The notes: a model not told the origin generated them from the sequence alone. Positions 23,725 through 32,069 are shown, numbered from the stretch's first letter. The stretch is DNA of 35,788 bases from an uncultured Alphaproteobacteria bacterium (GCA_902580265.1 CACHJY010000013.1:1-35788); one strand, 5' to 3'. Translations and numbers: made by a program.

Positions 23725-24948
23725 TTGAACAAAAAAAGTATTTTGGAACCCCCTGTTAACGGACCTCTAACGGGCGTCAAAGTTTTAGATATGTCTAGGA
23801 TTCTTGCCGGACCCACTTGCACCCAATTGTTGGGAGACTATGGGGCGGAGGTTATCAAAGTAGAAAAACCAGGAAGCGGTGATGACACAAGGAATTGGGG
23901 ACCTCCCTTTATGAAAGATAGAGAAGGTCTGGATACCAATGAAAGTGGCTATTTTTTGGCATCAAACCGCAATAAAAGATCGCTTAGCCTTGATATATCA
24001 AAAGAGGAAAATATAAAAATTATAAAGACACTTCTTAAAGACTGTGATGTATTTATAGAAAACTTTAAGGTCGGAAGCCTTAAGAAGTTTGGTCTAGATT
24101 ATCAGTCGCTTTCTAAAGATTTTCCAAATCTAATTTATTGTTCCATTACAGGATATGGGCAAAATGGCCCTAATTCCCATAAAGCGGGATATGATTTGAT
24201 TGCGCAAGGTTATGGAGGGTTAATGAGCATAACGGGAAGTCCCAATGAAGAACCCGTTAAGGTTGGCGTTGCAGTTGCAGATCTTTTATGTGGACTTTAT
24301 GCGTGTACTGCTATTCTTGCCGCCCTTAATCATAGAGCGAAATCGGGGCTAGGGCAAAACATTGATATAGCTTTGGTAGATGCTCAAATAGCTTCTCTTG
24401 TAAATATGGGAACCAATTATCTTCTTTCAAAAGAAGATCCAGATCGCGTTGGCAACGAGCATGCTAATATCGTGCCTTACCAAGTCTTTGAAGTCTATGA
24501 TGGCCATCTTAATGTAGCCATAGGGAATGACCAACAATTCAAGAAATTTTGTGAAATTATCAACCGATCAGATTTGAGTGAAAACCAGAAATATTCTACA
24601 AATATTATGCGTGTCTCCAACAGGTCTCAGTTGATTCCCATCTTAAAACGGGAACTAAAAAAGCATAAGAAAGACTATTTAGTTGATAAAATGGAAAAGA
24701 TGAAGGTCCCCGGAGGTCCTATAAATAAATTATCAGAAGTTTTTGCTTCAAATCAGGTATCGGCGCGTGAGATGAAAATTCAAATGCATAATAAAAATTC
24801 TGAAAAAGGATTTGTCGAGTTAATTGGTAATCCTGTGAAATTTAGCGAAACACCAGTAAGCTACAGGCATCCTCCACCATCTTGCGGAGAACACTCTGAT
24901 GAAATATTGAATGAAATTATGCCCAAAAAGGAAAATAATGAAATCTAA
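23725..24948 (+). CDS. Family III CoA-transferase, probably succinyl-CoA:glutarate CoA-transferase
   Basis: This 407-residue CaiB/BaiF-family enzyme moves CoA between acyl groups. The N-terminus GPLTGVKVLDMSRILAGP, GDYGAEVIKVEKPGSGDDTR and NWGPPFM closely follow human SUGCT (succinate:glutarate CoA-transferase) as I recall it. VAVADLLCG gives the catalytic Asp186. Other blocks are NRNKRSLSLDIS, GYGQNGP and the C-terminal RHPPPSCGEHSDEIL. Glutarate activation is the lysine-breakdown step in the pathway that also uses saccharopine. The start is a TTG. The next gene starts on the last base of its stop (TAATG), which supports co-translation. Confidence 0.85.
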   Translation: MNKKSILEPPVNGPLTGVKVLDMSRILAGPTCTQLLGDYGAEVIKVEKPGSGDDTRNWGPPFMKDREGLDTNESGYFLASNRNKRSLSLDISKEENIKIIKTLLKDCDVFIENFKVGSLKKFGLDYQSLSKDFPNLIYCSITGYGQNGPNSHKAGYDLIAQGYGGLMSITGSPNEEPVKVGVAVADLLCGLYACTAILAALNHRAKSGLGQNIDIALVDAQIASLVNMGTNYLLSKEDPDRVGNEHANIVPYQVFEVYDGHLNVAIGNDQQFKKFCEIINRSDLSENQKYSTNIMRVSNRSQLIPILKRELKKHKKDYLVDKMEKMKVPGGPINKLSEVFASNQVSAREMKIQMHNKNSEKGFVELIGNPVKFSETPVSYRHPPPSCGEHSDEILNEIMPKKENNEI

Positions 24949-26000
24949 TGAAACATTTATGGCTAAGAGCAGAACATCGAGAAAACGAAAAACGGGTTGG
25001 TCTAACCCCTCAAGGCGCCACTCAGTTAATTAAAAATGGTATAAAAGTATCTGTTGAGGCAAGCGACACGAGGATTATTTCTACAAAAGACTATAAAGAT
25101 GCAGGATGCGAAATCGTTTCTGCAGGGTCTTGGGAAAATGCGCCGGAAGATGTAATTATATTTGGGCTCAAGGAACTACCAAATAATGATACTCCGTTGA
25201 AACATTCGCACATAATGTTTGGGCATGCTTTCAAGGGTCAAGTATCTGGGAAAAAATTGCTGAAAAAATTTAAAAGCGGTGCTGGAACCCTCTATGATAT
25301 TGAGTATTTAACGCAAGAGACAGGAAAGAGAGTTGCTGCCTTTGGTTATTGGGCTGGATTTGCAGGCGCTTACGTTACGCTAAAGGTTTGGATAAGCCAA
25401 TTAAAAAAAGAAGAATGTCCCCCTTTATCTGCCTTTAATGACAAACGAAGATTATTAAAAGACATATCTAATGAAATAAATTCGGTAAAAACTCTTCCAT
25501 CCGCCATTGTAATTGGTTCATTGGGTCGGGTTGGTACAGGGGTATGTGATTTGTGCGCGGAATGGTCTTTAAATATAAAAAAATGGGATTTAGCTGAAAC
25601 AGTTGCTGGCGGCCCCTTCCACGAAGTTCTTAATCATAATATTTTGTTCAATTGCGTTGTTGCGACGCCAAACACTCCTGTGTTTTTTCAACCTAATTAT
25701 GTTGAGTCACAAAGGAAGCTTACTGTAATTGGTGATATAGCGTGTGATCCTGATAGCGATTATAACCCTATTCCCATTTATAGCGCTCCAACCACGTGGC
25801 GTAAGCCAGGTTTAAATATTTCAAGTCATCCCCCGTTGGATGTTATGGCTATTGACAACTTGCCATCTCTTCTCCCAAAAGAAAGCTCAATTGACTTTGC
25901 AGAACAACTTTTTCCTTACTTAATGGATTTCAATGGAAAAAATAATGTCGTTTGGCAAAGAGCAAAAAAAGTATTTAAATCAAAACTATTAGAGGTATAA
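24948..26000 (+). CDS. Saccharopine dehydrogenase, lysine-forming type (Lys1-like)
   Basis: This is a 350-residue protein of the alanine dehydrogenase/pyridine-nucleotide transhydrogenase fold used by saccharopine dehydrogenases of the lysine-forming kind. Its N-terminus reads LWLRAEHRENEKRVGLTPQGA, the characteristic opening with the Arg-Glu that binds substrate. The FGHAFKGQVSG, FGYWAGFAGAYVTLKVW and IVIGSLGRVGTGVCDL (NAD motif) blocks follow, then IGDIACDPDSDYNPIPIYSAPTTW. It condenses lysine and 2-oxoglutarate to saccharopine, or runs in reverse. Context points to lysine breakdown. It overlaps the CoA-transferase by one base and is followed by its partner after one base. Confidence 0.88.
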   Translation: MKHLWLRAEHRENEKRVGLTPQGATQLIKNGIKVSVEASDTRIISTKDYKDAGCEIVSAGSWENAPEDVIIFGLKELPNNDTPLKHSHIMFGHAFKGQVSGKKLLKKFKSGAGTLYDIEYLTQETGKRVAAFGYWAGFAGAYVTLKVWISQLKKEECPPLSAFNDKRRLLKDISNEINSVKTLPSAIVIGSLGRVGTGVCDLCAEWSLNIKKWDLAETVAGGPFHEVLNHNILFNCVVATPNTPVFFQPNYVESQRKLTVIGDIACDPDSDYNPIPIYSAPTTWRKPGLNISSHPPLDVMAIDNLPSLLPKESSIDFAEQLFPYLMDFNGKNNVVWQRAKKVFKSKLLEV

Positions 26001-26001
26001 A

Positions 26002-27144
26002 ATGGCAATTCATTGGTGCGGAACAGGGTTATCATCAATTCCTGGATTAAAAAAACTTATTTTGGATGGTAATAATGTTATTGTTTGGAACCGGACAGTA
26101 AGCAAAGCAAGAAAAGCTCTAGAAGGCGTTCAAGTACAAATCAACGAATTTGATATGAACGCATTAGGAGAAAAGTTAGCCCATAGAGATATAATTGTAT
26201 CGATGCTTCCCGGAGACTGGCATGTTCCTCTTGCTAAATTAGCGATTTCTAAAAAAGCTCACTTTGTGAGTTCATCCTATATTTCGTCCGAGATGAGAAA
26301 TCTTAATAATGCCGCACTTAAAGCAGAGGTTTCTTTGGTAAATGAGATAGGCCTAGATCCAGGGATAGACCATCTGATGGCTCACAAGCTTGTAGAAGAG
26401 TTCAAAAAATCAAACCTTATAAACTCTGAAACTGAGATTTCTTTCCTTTCATACTGTGGGGGGGTTCCTAAAACTCCTAACGATTTTAAATATAAATTTA
26501 GTTGGTCTCCTCTGGGTGTATTGAAAGCTTTGAAATCACCTTCAAGGTCAATAAAAGATTTCGAAAATTTTGAGGCCAACCGACCATGGGATGCTATAAC
26601 TTCCTACAACGCACCGCTGAATAATCCAGAAAAATTTGAAGTCTATCCCAACAGAGATTCATTACCCTTTATGGAGCAGTATGCCTTTGATAGAAAATGG
26701 AAAGTCAAGCAGTTCGTTAGAGGCACTTTAAGACTAAAAGGATGGGCCAAGGCATGGGCAGATATTTTTAGAGAGATAGAGACATTACATGGGCAAGCTG
26801 GGGAAAACCGGTTAATCGAAATGTCCGAACAATTTTGGCGTGATAACGCTTATGCTGAGAATGAACCAGATCGTGTAATTTTGTGCGTAGATCTTAAGGC
26901 TGAAGAACACAACCACGTTATTTGGCATAAAACATACAAAATGAATGCATGGGGTGATACACAAGGGACAGCTATGGCAAGACTTGTATCGCATCCCGTC
27001 TCCTTCGCAGTTAAAGCAATAATCGATAATGACACTGACCACGGCGTTAGCGCGGCTTCAAGTAAGTCTAATGTAGTAGACAAGTGGCTTAAAGATATTG
27101 CAAGCCTAGCACAGGAATTTGATATTATTGATCATCTTGCCTAA
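26002..27144 (+). CDS. Saccharopine dehydrogenase, glutamate-forming type (Lys9-like)
   Basis: This 380-residue partner enzyme converts saccharopine to 2-aminoadipate semialdehyde and glutamate. HWCGTGLSSIPGLKKLILDG is the Rossmann entry, IIVSMLPGDWHVPLAKLAI and FVSSSYISSEM are the following family blocks, and NEIGLDPGIDHLMAHKL is the hallmark segment of the Lys9 branch. The C-terminal domain includes YCGGVPKTPND and YKFSWSPLGVL. It begins one base after the Lys1-like stop and so is surely co-translated; an aldehyde dehydrogenase for the next step is not in the window. Confidence 0.88.
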   Translation: MAIHWCGTGLSSIPGLKKLILDGNNVIVWNRTVSKARKALEGVQVQINEFDMNALGEKLAHRDIIVSMLPGDWHVPLAKLAISKKAHFVSSSYISSEMRNLNNAALKAEVSLVNEIGLDPGIDHLMAHKLVEEFKKSNLINSETEISFLSYCGGVPKTPNDFKYKFSWSPLGVLKALKSPSRSIKDFENFEANRPWDAITSYNAPLNNPEKFEVYPNRDSLPFMEQYAFDRKWKVKQFVRGTLRLKGWAKAWADIFREIETLHGQAGENRLIEMSEQFWRDNAYAENEPDRVILCVDLKAEEHNHVIWHKTYKMNAWGDTQGTAMARLVSHPVSFAVKAIIDNDTDHGVSAASSKSNVVDKWLKDIASLAQEFDIIDHLA

Positions 27145-27194
27145 AAATTATGTTATTATTTACTATAGAACACAACGTTGGAAAGGGTAAATTT

Positions 27195-27563
27195 ATGTTG
27201 GAGGTAGCCGAAAAGTTTTTTTGGCCCTGTGATGAAGGCAAAGGTTGGGAAGCTTGCAAAGAATATTGCCATCCCAATGCTACGTTCAAAACAGATGCCG
27301 ATACTCTGATTCACCTCGATAGGCTCGAGGATTATGTCGAATGGATGAAAGATGCTCATTCCATGTTAGCTAATACTAAATTTGAGATTAAATCTATTGC
27401 GGAGGATAAAAAGCGAGGAATGGTTCTGCTCTATGCCCTTATTTATGCAGACAATATTTTAGGTGAAGAGCCACAGCCAATCGAAACTGATTATGTTTAT
27501 GCAATGAAAATTGAAGAAAATAAAATTAAACACATTACAAAAATTTGGTATTTAAATATCTAA
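27195..27563 (+). CDS. NTF2-like / SnoaL-type small protein
   Basis: This is a 122-residue single-domain alpha+beta protein with the cone-shaped NTF2/SnoaL pattern: an N-terminal helix (EVAEKFFWPCDEGKGWEACKEY) followed by CHPNATFKTDA and strands ending in IETDYVYAMKIEENKIKHI. This fold is used by isomerases, lyases and ligand-binding proteins, and the role is unknown. I chose ATG 27195 because GAAAGGG lies seven bases upstream; an ATG at 27150 has no ribosome site. It follows the saccharopine pair by 50 bases. Confidence 0.7.
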   Translation: MLEVAEKFFWPCDEGKGWEACKEYCHPNATFKTDADTLIHLDRLEDYVEWMKDAHSMLANTKFEIKSIAEDKKRGMVLLYALIYADNILGEEPQPIETDYVYAMKIEENKIKHITKIWYLNI

Positions 27564-27633
27564 ATGGTCACACCAGAACTAAAACCTCACTGCAATGAAC
27601 AAATGTGACTACTATATCTTAGGAGGATTAAAT

Positions 27634-27705
27634 ATGATATGGAAAGGTTTTTTAAAGTTTAAAAAATTGACATTTCTTGTTAAAAAAATATCTAATCCGA
27701 AGTAG
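27634..27705 (+). CDS. 23-codon basic micro-ORF before the DUF2652 gene
   Basis: An ATG with a perfect AGGAGG (27621-27626) seven bases ahead opens a 23-codon frame ending in TAG at 27703. The peptide starts MIWKGFLKFKKLTF and holds seven Lys, no acidic residue and hydrophobic spacers, so it could form a cationic amphipathic helix. Its stop overlaps the AGGTGG ribosome site of the next gene, whose ATG is at 27718. This arrangement suits a leader peptide coupled to the downstream gene, or an independent small membrane-active protein. It was found by direct reading and has no known homologue to me. Confidence 0.5.
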   Translation: MIWKGFLKFKKLTFLVKKISNPK

Positions 27706-27717
27706 GTGGTAAAATTG

Positions 27718-28443
27718 ATGTCAGAAAACGGTTTCTTACTAATTGGAGACATAAGTGGCTATACTGAATTCGTTAAGCTACATAACTTAGCTAAAAAGCC
27801 AATTTTTGGTGCTGCTTTGGCAAAAGGATTTGAGTCCCATGCGACCACAATAGTAGCAGATCTTTTAGAAACGGTTATAGATGAGGTGGAACCAGCCTTA
27901 AGGTTAAATAAGCTGGAAGGAGATGCAGCCTTTTTCTTCAGTAGCGACAAAATAGGTTCAACATCAGGAGATGAGATTGTTGAAATCATGGCAAGAGCCA
28001 ATGCAGCATTTAATAAAAAGCTATCAGATTTGGCTTTTGTACAAGCATGTGGCTGTGAACCATGTACACAATCGAAAAACTTAAGATTAAAAATCTGCGC
28101 GCACAAGGGAAACTTCTCTCTAAATACAATTAGAAACTTTGAAGAACTATCAGGAGAAGATGTTATTTTAACTCATCGCATGCTTAAAAACGATATAGAA
28201 AGCTCAGAATATTGGCTTGTAACTGATGCTTTTCATAAAACGCTCAATACTGATAACAAGAAAAAATTTACCAAAATAACGCAAAATCTAGAAAGCTTTG
28301 ATAAAGTAAAGCTTAACTTTTTGGAACTAGGTTCTCCCGAGCCACGTAACGAAAGTGTGGAGAAAAGATCGCGGGCCTATAATTGGATACGTCAGGCTGC
28401 ATACTTTAGTTCCGCAATGTTTAAGAAAAAAAGAGCTAGATAA
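27718..28443 (+). CDS. DUF2652 protein, divergent class III cyclase fold
   Basis: This 241-residue protein opens FLLIGDISGYTEFVKLHN, which aligns with the FSDIVGFT metal loop of class III cyclases (Asp11). RLNKLEGDAAFFF (63-74) matches the DKFIGDSIM loop, with Lys65 and second metal Asp69. At the third site the usual VNLASR reads VILTHR, so the Asn is Ile150 while Arg154 remains. A Cys cluster, ACGCEPC (Cys111, 113, 116) plus Cys127, is unusual for cyclases. It may bind nucleotide without full catalysis, or make a different product. ATG 27718 is preferred over GTG 27706 because AGGTGG is eight bases upstream. Confidence 0.75.
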   Translation: MSENGFLLIGDISGYTEFVKLHNLAKKPIFGAALAKGFESHATTIVADLLETVIDEVEPALRLNKLEGDAAFFFSSDKIGSTSGDEIVEIMARANAAFNKKLSDLAFVQACGCEPCTQSKNLRLKICAHKGNFSLNTIRNFEELSGEDVILTHRMLKNDIESSEYWLVTDAFHKTLNTDNKKKFTKITQNLESFDKVKLNFLELGSPEPRNESVEKRSRAYNWIRQAAYFSSAMFKKKRAR

Positions 28444-28470
28444 ACAAATTCTTCAGAGGTTCCAATTCAT

Positions 28471-29895
28471 ATGAAAACCAATAAACACGTCATTTGGGAT
28501 TTTGTATCAAGAAATCAAAAAAGATTTCAAGAGCTATCTGATAAAGTTTGGTCAACCCCTGAAACATGTTACTCTGAGAGAATCTCTATGAGTTCCCATG
28601 TTGACGAATTAAAATATCATGGTTTCTCTGTAACAAAGGGTATAGCTAACATACCAACTGCTGTGGTAGGAGAATATGGAACAGATGGCCCAATAATCGC
28701 GTTTCTGGGAGAGTACGATGCGTTGGCGGGCCTTAGCCAAAAAGCAGACGTCTTTCATCAAAACCCAATCAAAAAGGGTGAGAATGGGCATGGTTGCGGT
28801 CATAATCTTCTGGGGTCAGCATCGATGCAAGCTGCGGTCGCTCTTAGGGATTGGTTAAAAGACTCAAATTTACCCGGAGTTGTTAGATATTATGGCTGCC
28901 CGGCCGAAGAAGGCGGTGCAGCAAAAACATTTATGGTTCGTGACAAAATATTTGAAGATGTAGACGCTGCAATAACGTGGCACCCGGGATGCTTACCAGG
29001 GATTGTTAAAGGGTCCAGCCTTGCAAACTGTCGTGTAGACTTTACATTTGAAGGAAGGGCTAGCCATGCCGCTGTTTCCCCTCACCTTGGACGCTCAGCT
29101 TTGGATGCAATAGAATTAATGAACGTTGGTGTTAACTATATGCGAGAACATATGCCTGCTAAAGCTCGCATTCACTACGCTATAATCGATGGCGGAGGCA
29201 TTTCCCCTAACGTGGTACAAGCAAAAGCAAAAGTCAGGTATGTTGTACGAGACGAAACTACTCCTAAAATGATGGAATTACTTGAAAGAGTAAAAGAAAT
29301 AGCAAAAGGTGCAGCGCTAATGACTGAAACAAAAGTCAAGACCAAAATATTAGCCGGAGTTTCTAATTTGGTATATAACGAAACACTAGGGAATGTGATG
29401 CAAAATAATTTAGATCAATTAGGCACCCCAGAATTTTCTAAAGAAGAAAAGTTATACGCAAAGAAATATCAGGACACTTTATCGAGAAAAGATATAGAAA
29501 GTGCTTATTCTCATGCGGGTATAGATATAGTTGAGGGACAAGTGTTGGCAGAATCTGTGGTATCAGGTGATACCAAGCCTGTTGACATGGGAGGTTCTAC
29601 AGACGTAGCTGATGTTAGCTGGGTTGTTCCTACAGTTTCACTCTGGGGAGCAAATTATGCTATTGGCACACCATTCCATTCATGGCAAATGACAGCTCAA
29701 GGCAAATCTTCTATTGCTATTAAGGGTATGACCCACGCCGCAATGGTGATGGCAGCTACGGGTTCTGATTTAATGTCAAATAAAAAGATTCTCGATGATG
29801 CGTGGAGCGAGCATCATAAAACAATTGTAAAAGAAGGCTACATGTTACCTATTTCACATTCCGCATCACCCCCAATAAAGGATATGGCTCCCTAG
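28471..29895 (+). CDS. M20-family amidohydrolase (p-aminobenzoyl-glutamate hydrolase subunit B-like)
   Basis: This 474-residue metal-dependent amidohydrolase is of the AbgB/M20D group. GHGCGHNLLGS (107-117) holds the metal Cys109 and His111, YYGCPAEEGGAAKTFMV carries the catalytic Glu pair (146/147), and ITWHPG, RASHAAVSPHLGRSALDAIELM (dimerisation domain) and the late PFHSWQMTAQGKSSIA block follow. The family cleaves N-acyl or peptide bonds of amino acids, including p-aminobenzoyl-glutamate. It lies 27 bases after DUF2652 with an ATG start and may be part of the same transcript. Confidence 0.88.
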   Translation: MKTNKHVIWDFVSRNQKRFQELSDKVWSTPETCYSERISMSSHVDELKYHGFSVTKGIANIPTAVVGEYGTDGPIIAFLGEYDALAGLSQKADVFHQNPIKKGENGHGCGHNLLGSASMQAAVALRDWLKDSNLPGVVRYYGCPAEEGGAAKTFMVRDKIFEDVDAAITWHPGCLPGIVKGSSLANCRVDFTFEGRASHAAVSPHLGRSALDAIELMNVGVNYMREHMPAKARIHYAIIDGGGISPNVVQAKAKVRYVVRDETTPKMMELLERVKEIAKGAALMTETKVKTKILAGVSNLVYNETLGNVMQNNLDQLGTPEFSKEEKLYAKKYQDTLSRKDIESAYSHAGIDIVEGQVLAESVVSGDTKPVDMGGSTDVADVSWVVPTVSLWGANYAIGTPFHSWQMTAQGKSSIAIKGMTHAAMVMAATGSDLMSNKKILDDAWSEHHKTIVKEGYMLPISHSASPPIKDMAP

Positions 29896-29902
29896 AAACA
29901 AA

Positions 29903-29923
29903 TACAAAAGTTTTCATTTTGTA
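29903..29923 (+). terminator. Possible weak hairpin terminator after the amidohydrolase
   Basis: TACAAAA and TTTTGTA form a perfect 7-base stem with a GTTTTCA loop, eight bases after the M20 gene stop, followed by CTTCTTTT. The stem is AT-only apart from one G-C pair, so it would be weak; it may separate the upstream operon from the GST gene. Confidence 0.3.
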
Positions 29924-29935
29924 CTTCTTTTAATT

Positions 29936-29941
29936 TATAAT
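29936..29941 (+). promoter_or_regulatory. Possible -10 element before the second GST
   Basis: A perfect TATAAT lies 32 bases before the GST ATG (29974) and just after the hairpin. No convincing -35 at 16-18 bases was found. The location fits a promoter restarting transcription after the hairpin. Confidence 0.3.
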
Positions 29942-29973
29942 ATCATTAGTTGTTAAATAATTGTGGGGGAAAA

Positions 29974-30687
29974 ATGCCAGAAATAGATATTGCTTACTTA
30001 CCTATAGTAGGTCGCGGAGAACAAATTAATGTGATATGCGCCATGCATGGCATTAATGTTAACCTCAAAATGTCAAAGCCCATGGGTGAAGATTTCGATA
30101 AAGATAGTGAAGCTCCTTTTGGAACTGTGCCGTGGATGAAGGATCATTCTAACGGTCTAGAGCTTAATGACTCTATGGCTATCGTTCAGTATTTAGTAAC
30201 AAAATATGAAGGGCCATTGACACCAAAATCACCTGATCAGGCCGCAATAGTAGGAAATTACTGGGCTTGGTGCCAAGATTATTACTCTTTTGTGCTTTCG
30301 CCCTTTCATGATATCATAACTGGGCATAATGAACCGTTTTGGAGAAATTTAAGGCTAACTGATACTCTTGCCGAAGGAGGTAAAGAAACGGGAATTAAAA
30401 ACTTAACAGAACTTCATAGTAAAAGAGCTGAAAGGCTTGAGCAGCACTTAAAGAAATCGTCTTCAGGCCCATTTCTTACAGGAGGAGACTGTTCATACGC
30501 AGACATATTTTTGTACACTTGTGTTCGAACCACGCAAAAAACGGGAGGCTTTGGGATACTAAGAGAAGCTTGTGGAGATGATCCCTTCCAAGCATATCCT
30601 AAAATTTTGGAAGTATGTGATGCAGTTGAAAAGATTGAAAAAGTAAAGGAAACTGTCGGTAGTAAGTTTTCTGACTGCCCCATTTAG
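29974..30687 (+). CDS. Glutathione S-transferase family protein
   Basis: This is a 237-residue protein with a thioredoxin-like N-domain (IAYLPIVGRGEQINVICAMHG, then GTVPWMKD with cis-Pro and LELNDSMAIVQYLVTKY with the Ser/Asp glutathione contact) and a helical C-domain ending in a long tail. The GRGE pattern suits the sigma-like and prostaglandin-isomerase-like GSTs. The substrate is unknown. The ATG at 29974 has GGGGG four to five bases upstream, much better than the longer frame at 29950. Confidence 0.85.
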   Translation: MPEIDIAYLPIVGRGEQINVICAMHGINVNLKMSKPMGEDFDKDSEAPFGTVPWMKDHSNGLELNDSMAIVQYLVTKYEGPLTPKSPDQAAIVGNYWAWCQDYYSFVLSPFHDIITGHNEPFWRNLRLTDTLAEGGKETGIKNLTELHSKRAERLEQHLKKSSSGPFLTGGDCSYADIFLYTCVRTTQKTGGFGILREACGDDPFQAYPKILEVCDAVEKIEKVKETVGSKFSDCPI

Positions 30688-30718
30688 TAAGTAAAAACAA
30701 TAGTAAAATTTGGATGTA

Positions 30719-31012
30719 ATGAAGATCTCATTGATTGAAAGTTATCAAGTTCAAGACGTGCGTCACTACGAGTTAGATGAAACTAAAATTGAAGCCGATT
30801 TTGGTTCGACCGAAAATTTCGAAGAAGCTCTTTTTACATCTGATTGGAGTGAGGACACGCATTTCTTAAACCTTTTACATGAGTACGGGAAAGAAGTAAA
30901 TTTTAAACAAAATCAGCAACAGTGGAGTGATTTTACAATTCAACAAGGACATATAAAAACAGATGGTAAGGGCAATAAAATTAAAGAAGATGGAACTTCC
31001 GAAAAATTGTAA
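30719..31012 (+). CDS. Small hypothetical protein
   Basis: This is a 97-residue acidic, hydrophilic protein with no signal peptide or membrane segment. It contains a Glu/Asp-rich stretch (ELDETKIEADFGSTENFEEA), a Phe/Trp/His middle (SDWSEDTHFLNLLHEYG) and a Lys/Gly tail (KTDGKGNKIKEDG). I recognise no family. I use the ATG at 30719; a TTG at 30710 is an alternative and neither has a clear ribosome site. It lies 31 bases after the GST, so co-transcription is likely. Confidence 0.5.
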   Translation: MKISLIESYQVQDVRHYELDETKIEADFGSTENFEEALFTSDWSEDTHFLNLLHEYGKEVNFKQNQQQWSDFTIQQGHIKTDGKGNKIKEDGTSEKL

Positions 31013-31073
31013 TAAATTGCCACTGCCAAATTTACCAAAAAACACCATAACTTCTATTTTTCTGTGAATAATT

Positions 31074-32006
31074 ATGATCAGTTCTCTTTCAGGACTTGCT
31101 CCCTTTCCTCTTTTAATTCTACTGGGAATTTTTTTTGGTGCATTTAAGATTTTTGATCTTCAAAATGCTCGAACATTTAACTTATTTATTTTTTATGTCG
31201 CCATTCCTTGCGTAATCTTTGAGGCAGTTACTAAAAGCAATCTAGAGAGTATAAAATTTGGTCTTTTAGCATCATATTTTGTAATGCAAACGATAACTGG
31301 TTTACTAGCTTTTTACATAACACATAAATTTTTTCTTAGAACCAAAGCTGAAGCAATCATTTGGGGTCTCTCTGTTGCCCTATCAAATCATGTGTTGATT
31401 ATATTGCCTCTTTCACAGATTTTTTTTGATGACAGTATATCACTCCATGTTTCCAGCATAATCGTAATGGACTCTATAATACTTATATCTATCGTGACAC
31501 TAGGCCTTGAATATGTGAGTAAAATTAAAGTTGATTTACGAAAATATTCCCAAGATTTATTAAAAAACCCTCTAGTAATAGCAGTACTGATGTCTGTTAT
31601 TGTAAAAACTTCAGGAATAAATTTAAATGATAGTATTGCTGAGACTGTTACATCTAAGCTTGCCCAGACTACAATGCCGATAGGTTTGATATCAATGGGA
31701 ATAATTTTATTTCATTATTTAAACAGAGTAGTAACAAGCCTCACCGTCACTATTACTTTTCTTAAGTTACTTTTTGCTCCTTTAGCATTACTAATAATAA
31801 CCGGTTTTTCCTACAAATTTAATTATCCAAACGATTTTTTAGGAACATTTTTAGTATCACTGGGCCCATGCGGGGCATTTTCTTTGGCCCTATGTGCAGC
31901 GTATAATGTAAATCCAAGCGAAATAGTTAGGGCAATTTTTGTTACCACTGTTATTTCTTTTTTTATTTTAACCCTGTTTACAGGAATTGTATTAAATAAC
32001 CTTTAA
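31074..32006 (+). CDS. AEC family transporter (auxin efflux carrier-type)
   Basis: This is a 310-residue membrane protein with about ten hydrophobic helices. LPFPLLILLGIFFGAFKIF-like opening, FNLFIFYVAIPCVIFEAV (the family's helix 2 with a Pro-break) and the C-terminal GPCGAFSLALCAAYNVNPSEIVRA, similar to malate/auxin carriers, identify the family. It probably exports or imports an organic anion. The 61-base gap before it has no clear promoter or hairpin. Confidence 0.82.
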   Translation: MISSLSGLAPFPLLILLGIFFGAFKIFDLQNARTFNLFIFYVAIPCVIFEAVTKSNLESIKFGLLASYFVMQTITGLLAFYITHKFFLRTKAEAIIWGLSVALSNHVLIILPLSQIFFDDSISLHVSSIIVMDSIILISIVTLGLEYVSKIKVDLRKYSQDLLKNPLVIAVLMSVIVKTSGINLNDSIAETVTSKLAQTTMPIGLISMGIILFHYLNRVVTSLTVTITFLKLLFAPLALLIITGFSYKFNYPNDFLGTFLVSLGPCGAFSLALCAAYNVNPSEIVRAIFVTTVISFFILTLFTGIVLNNL

Positions 32007-32069
32007 TGTTTATTTTGATAGCACTCGAGGACTGAGATTAATCTTATACAAACACCATTAGAAAAGGCC

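Noticed and set aside
27564..27620. TCACA ... TGTGA half-sites as a CRP site
   Set aside because: The half-sites are in the reverse order and more than 30 bases apart, unlike TGTGA-N6-TCACA.
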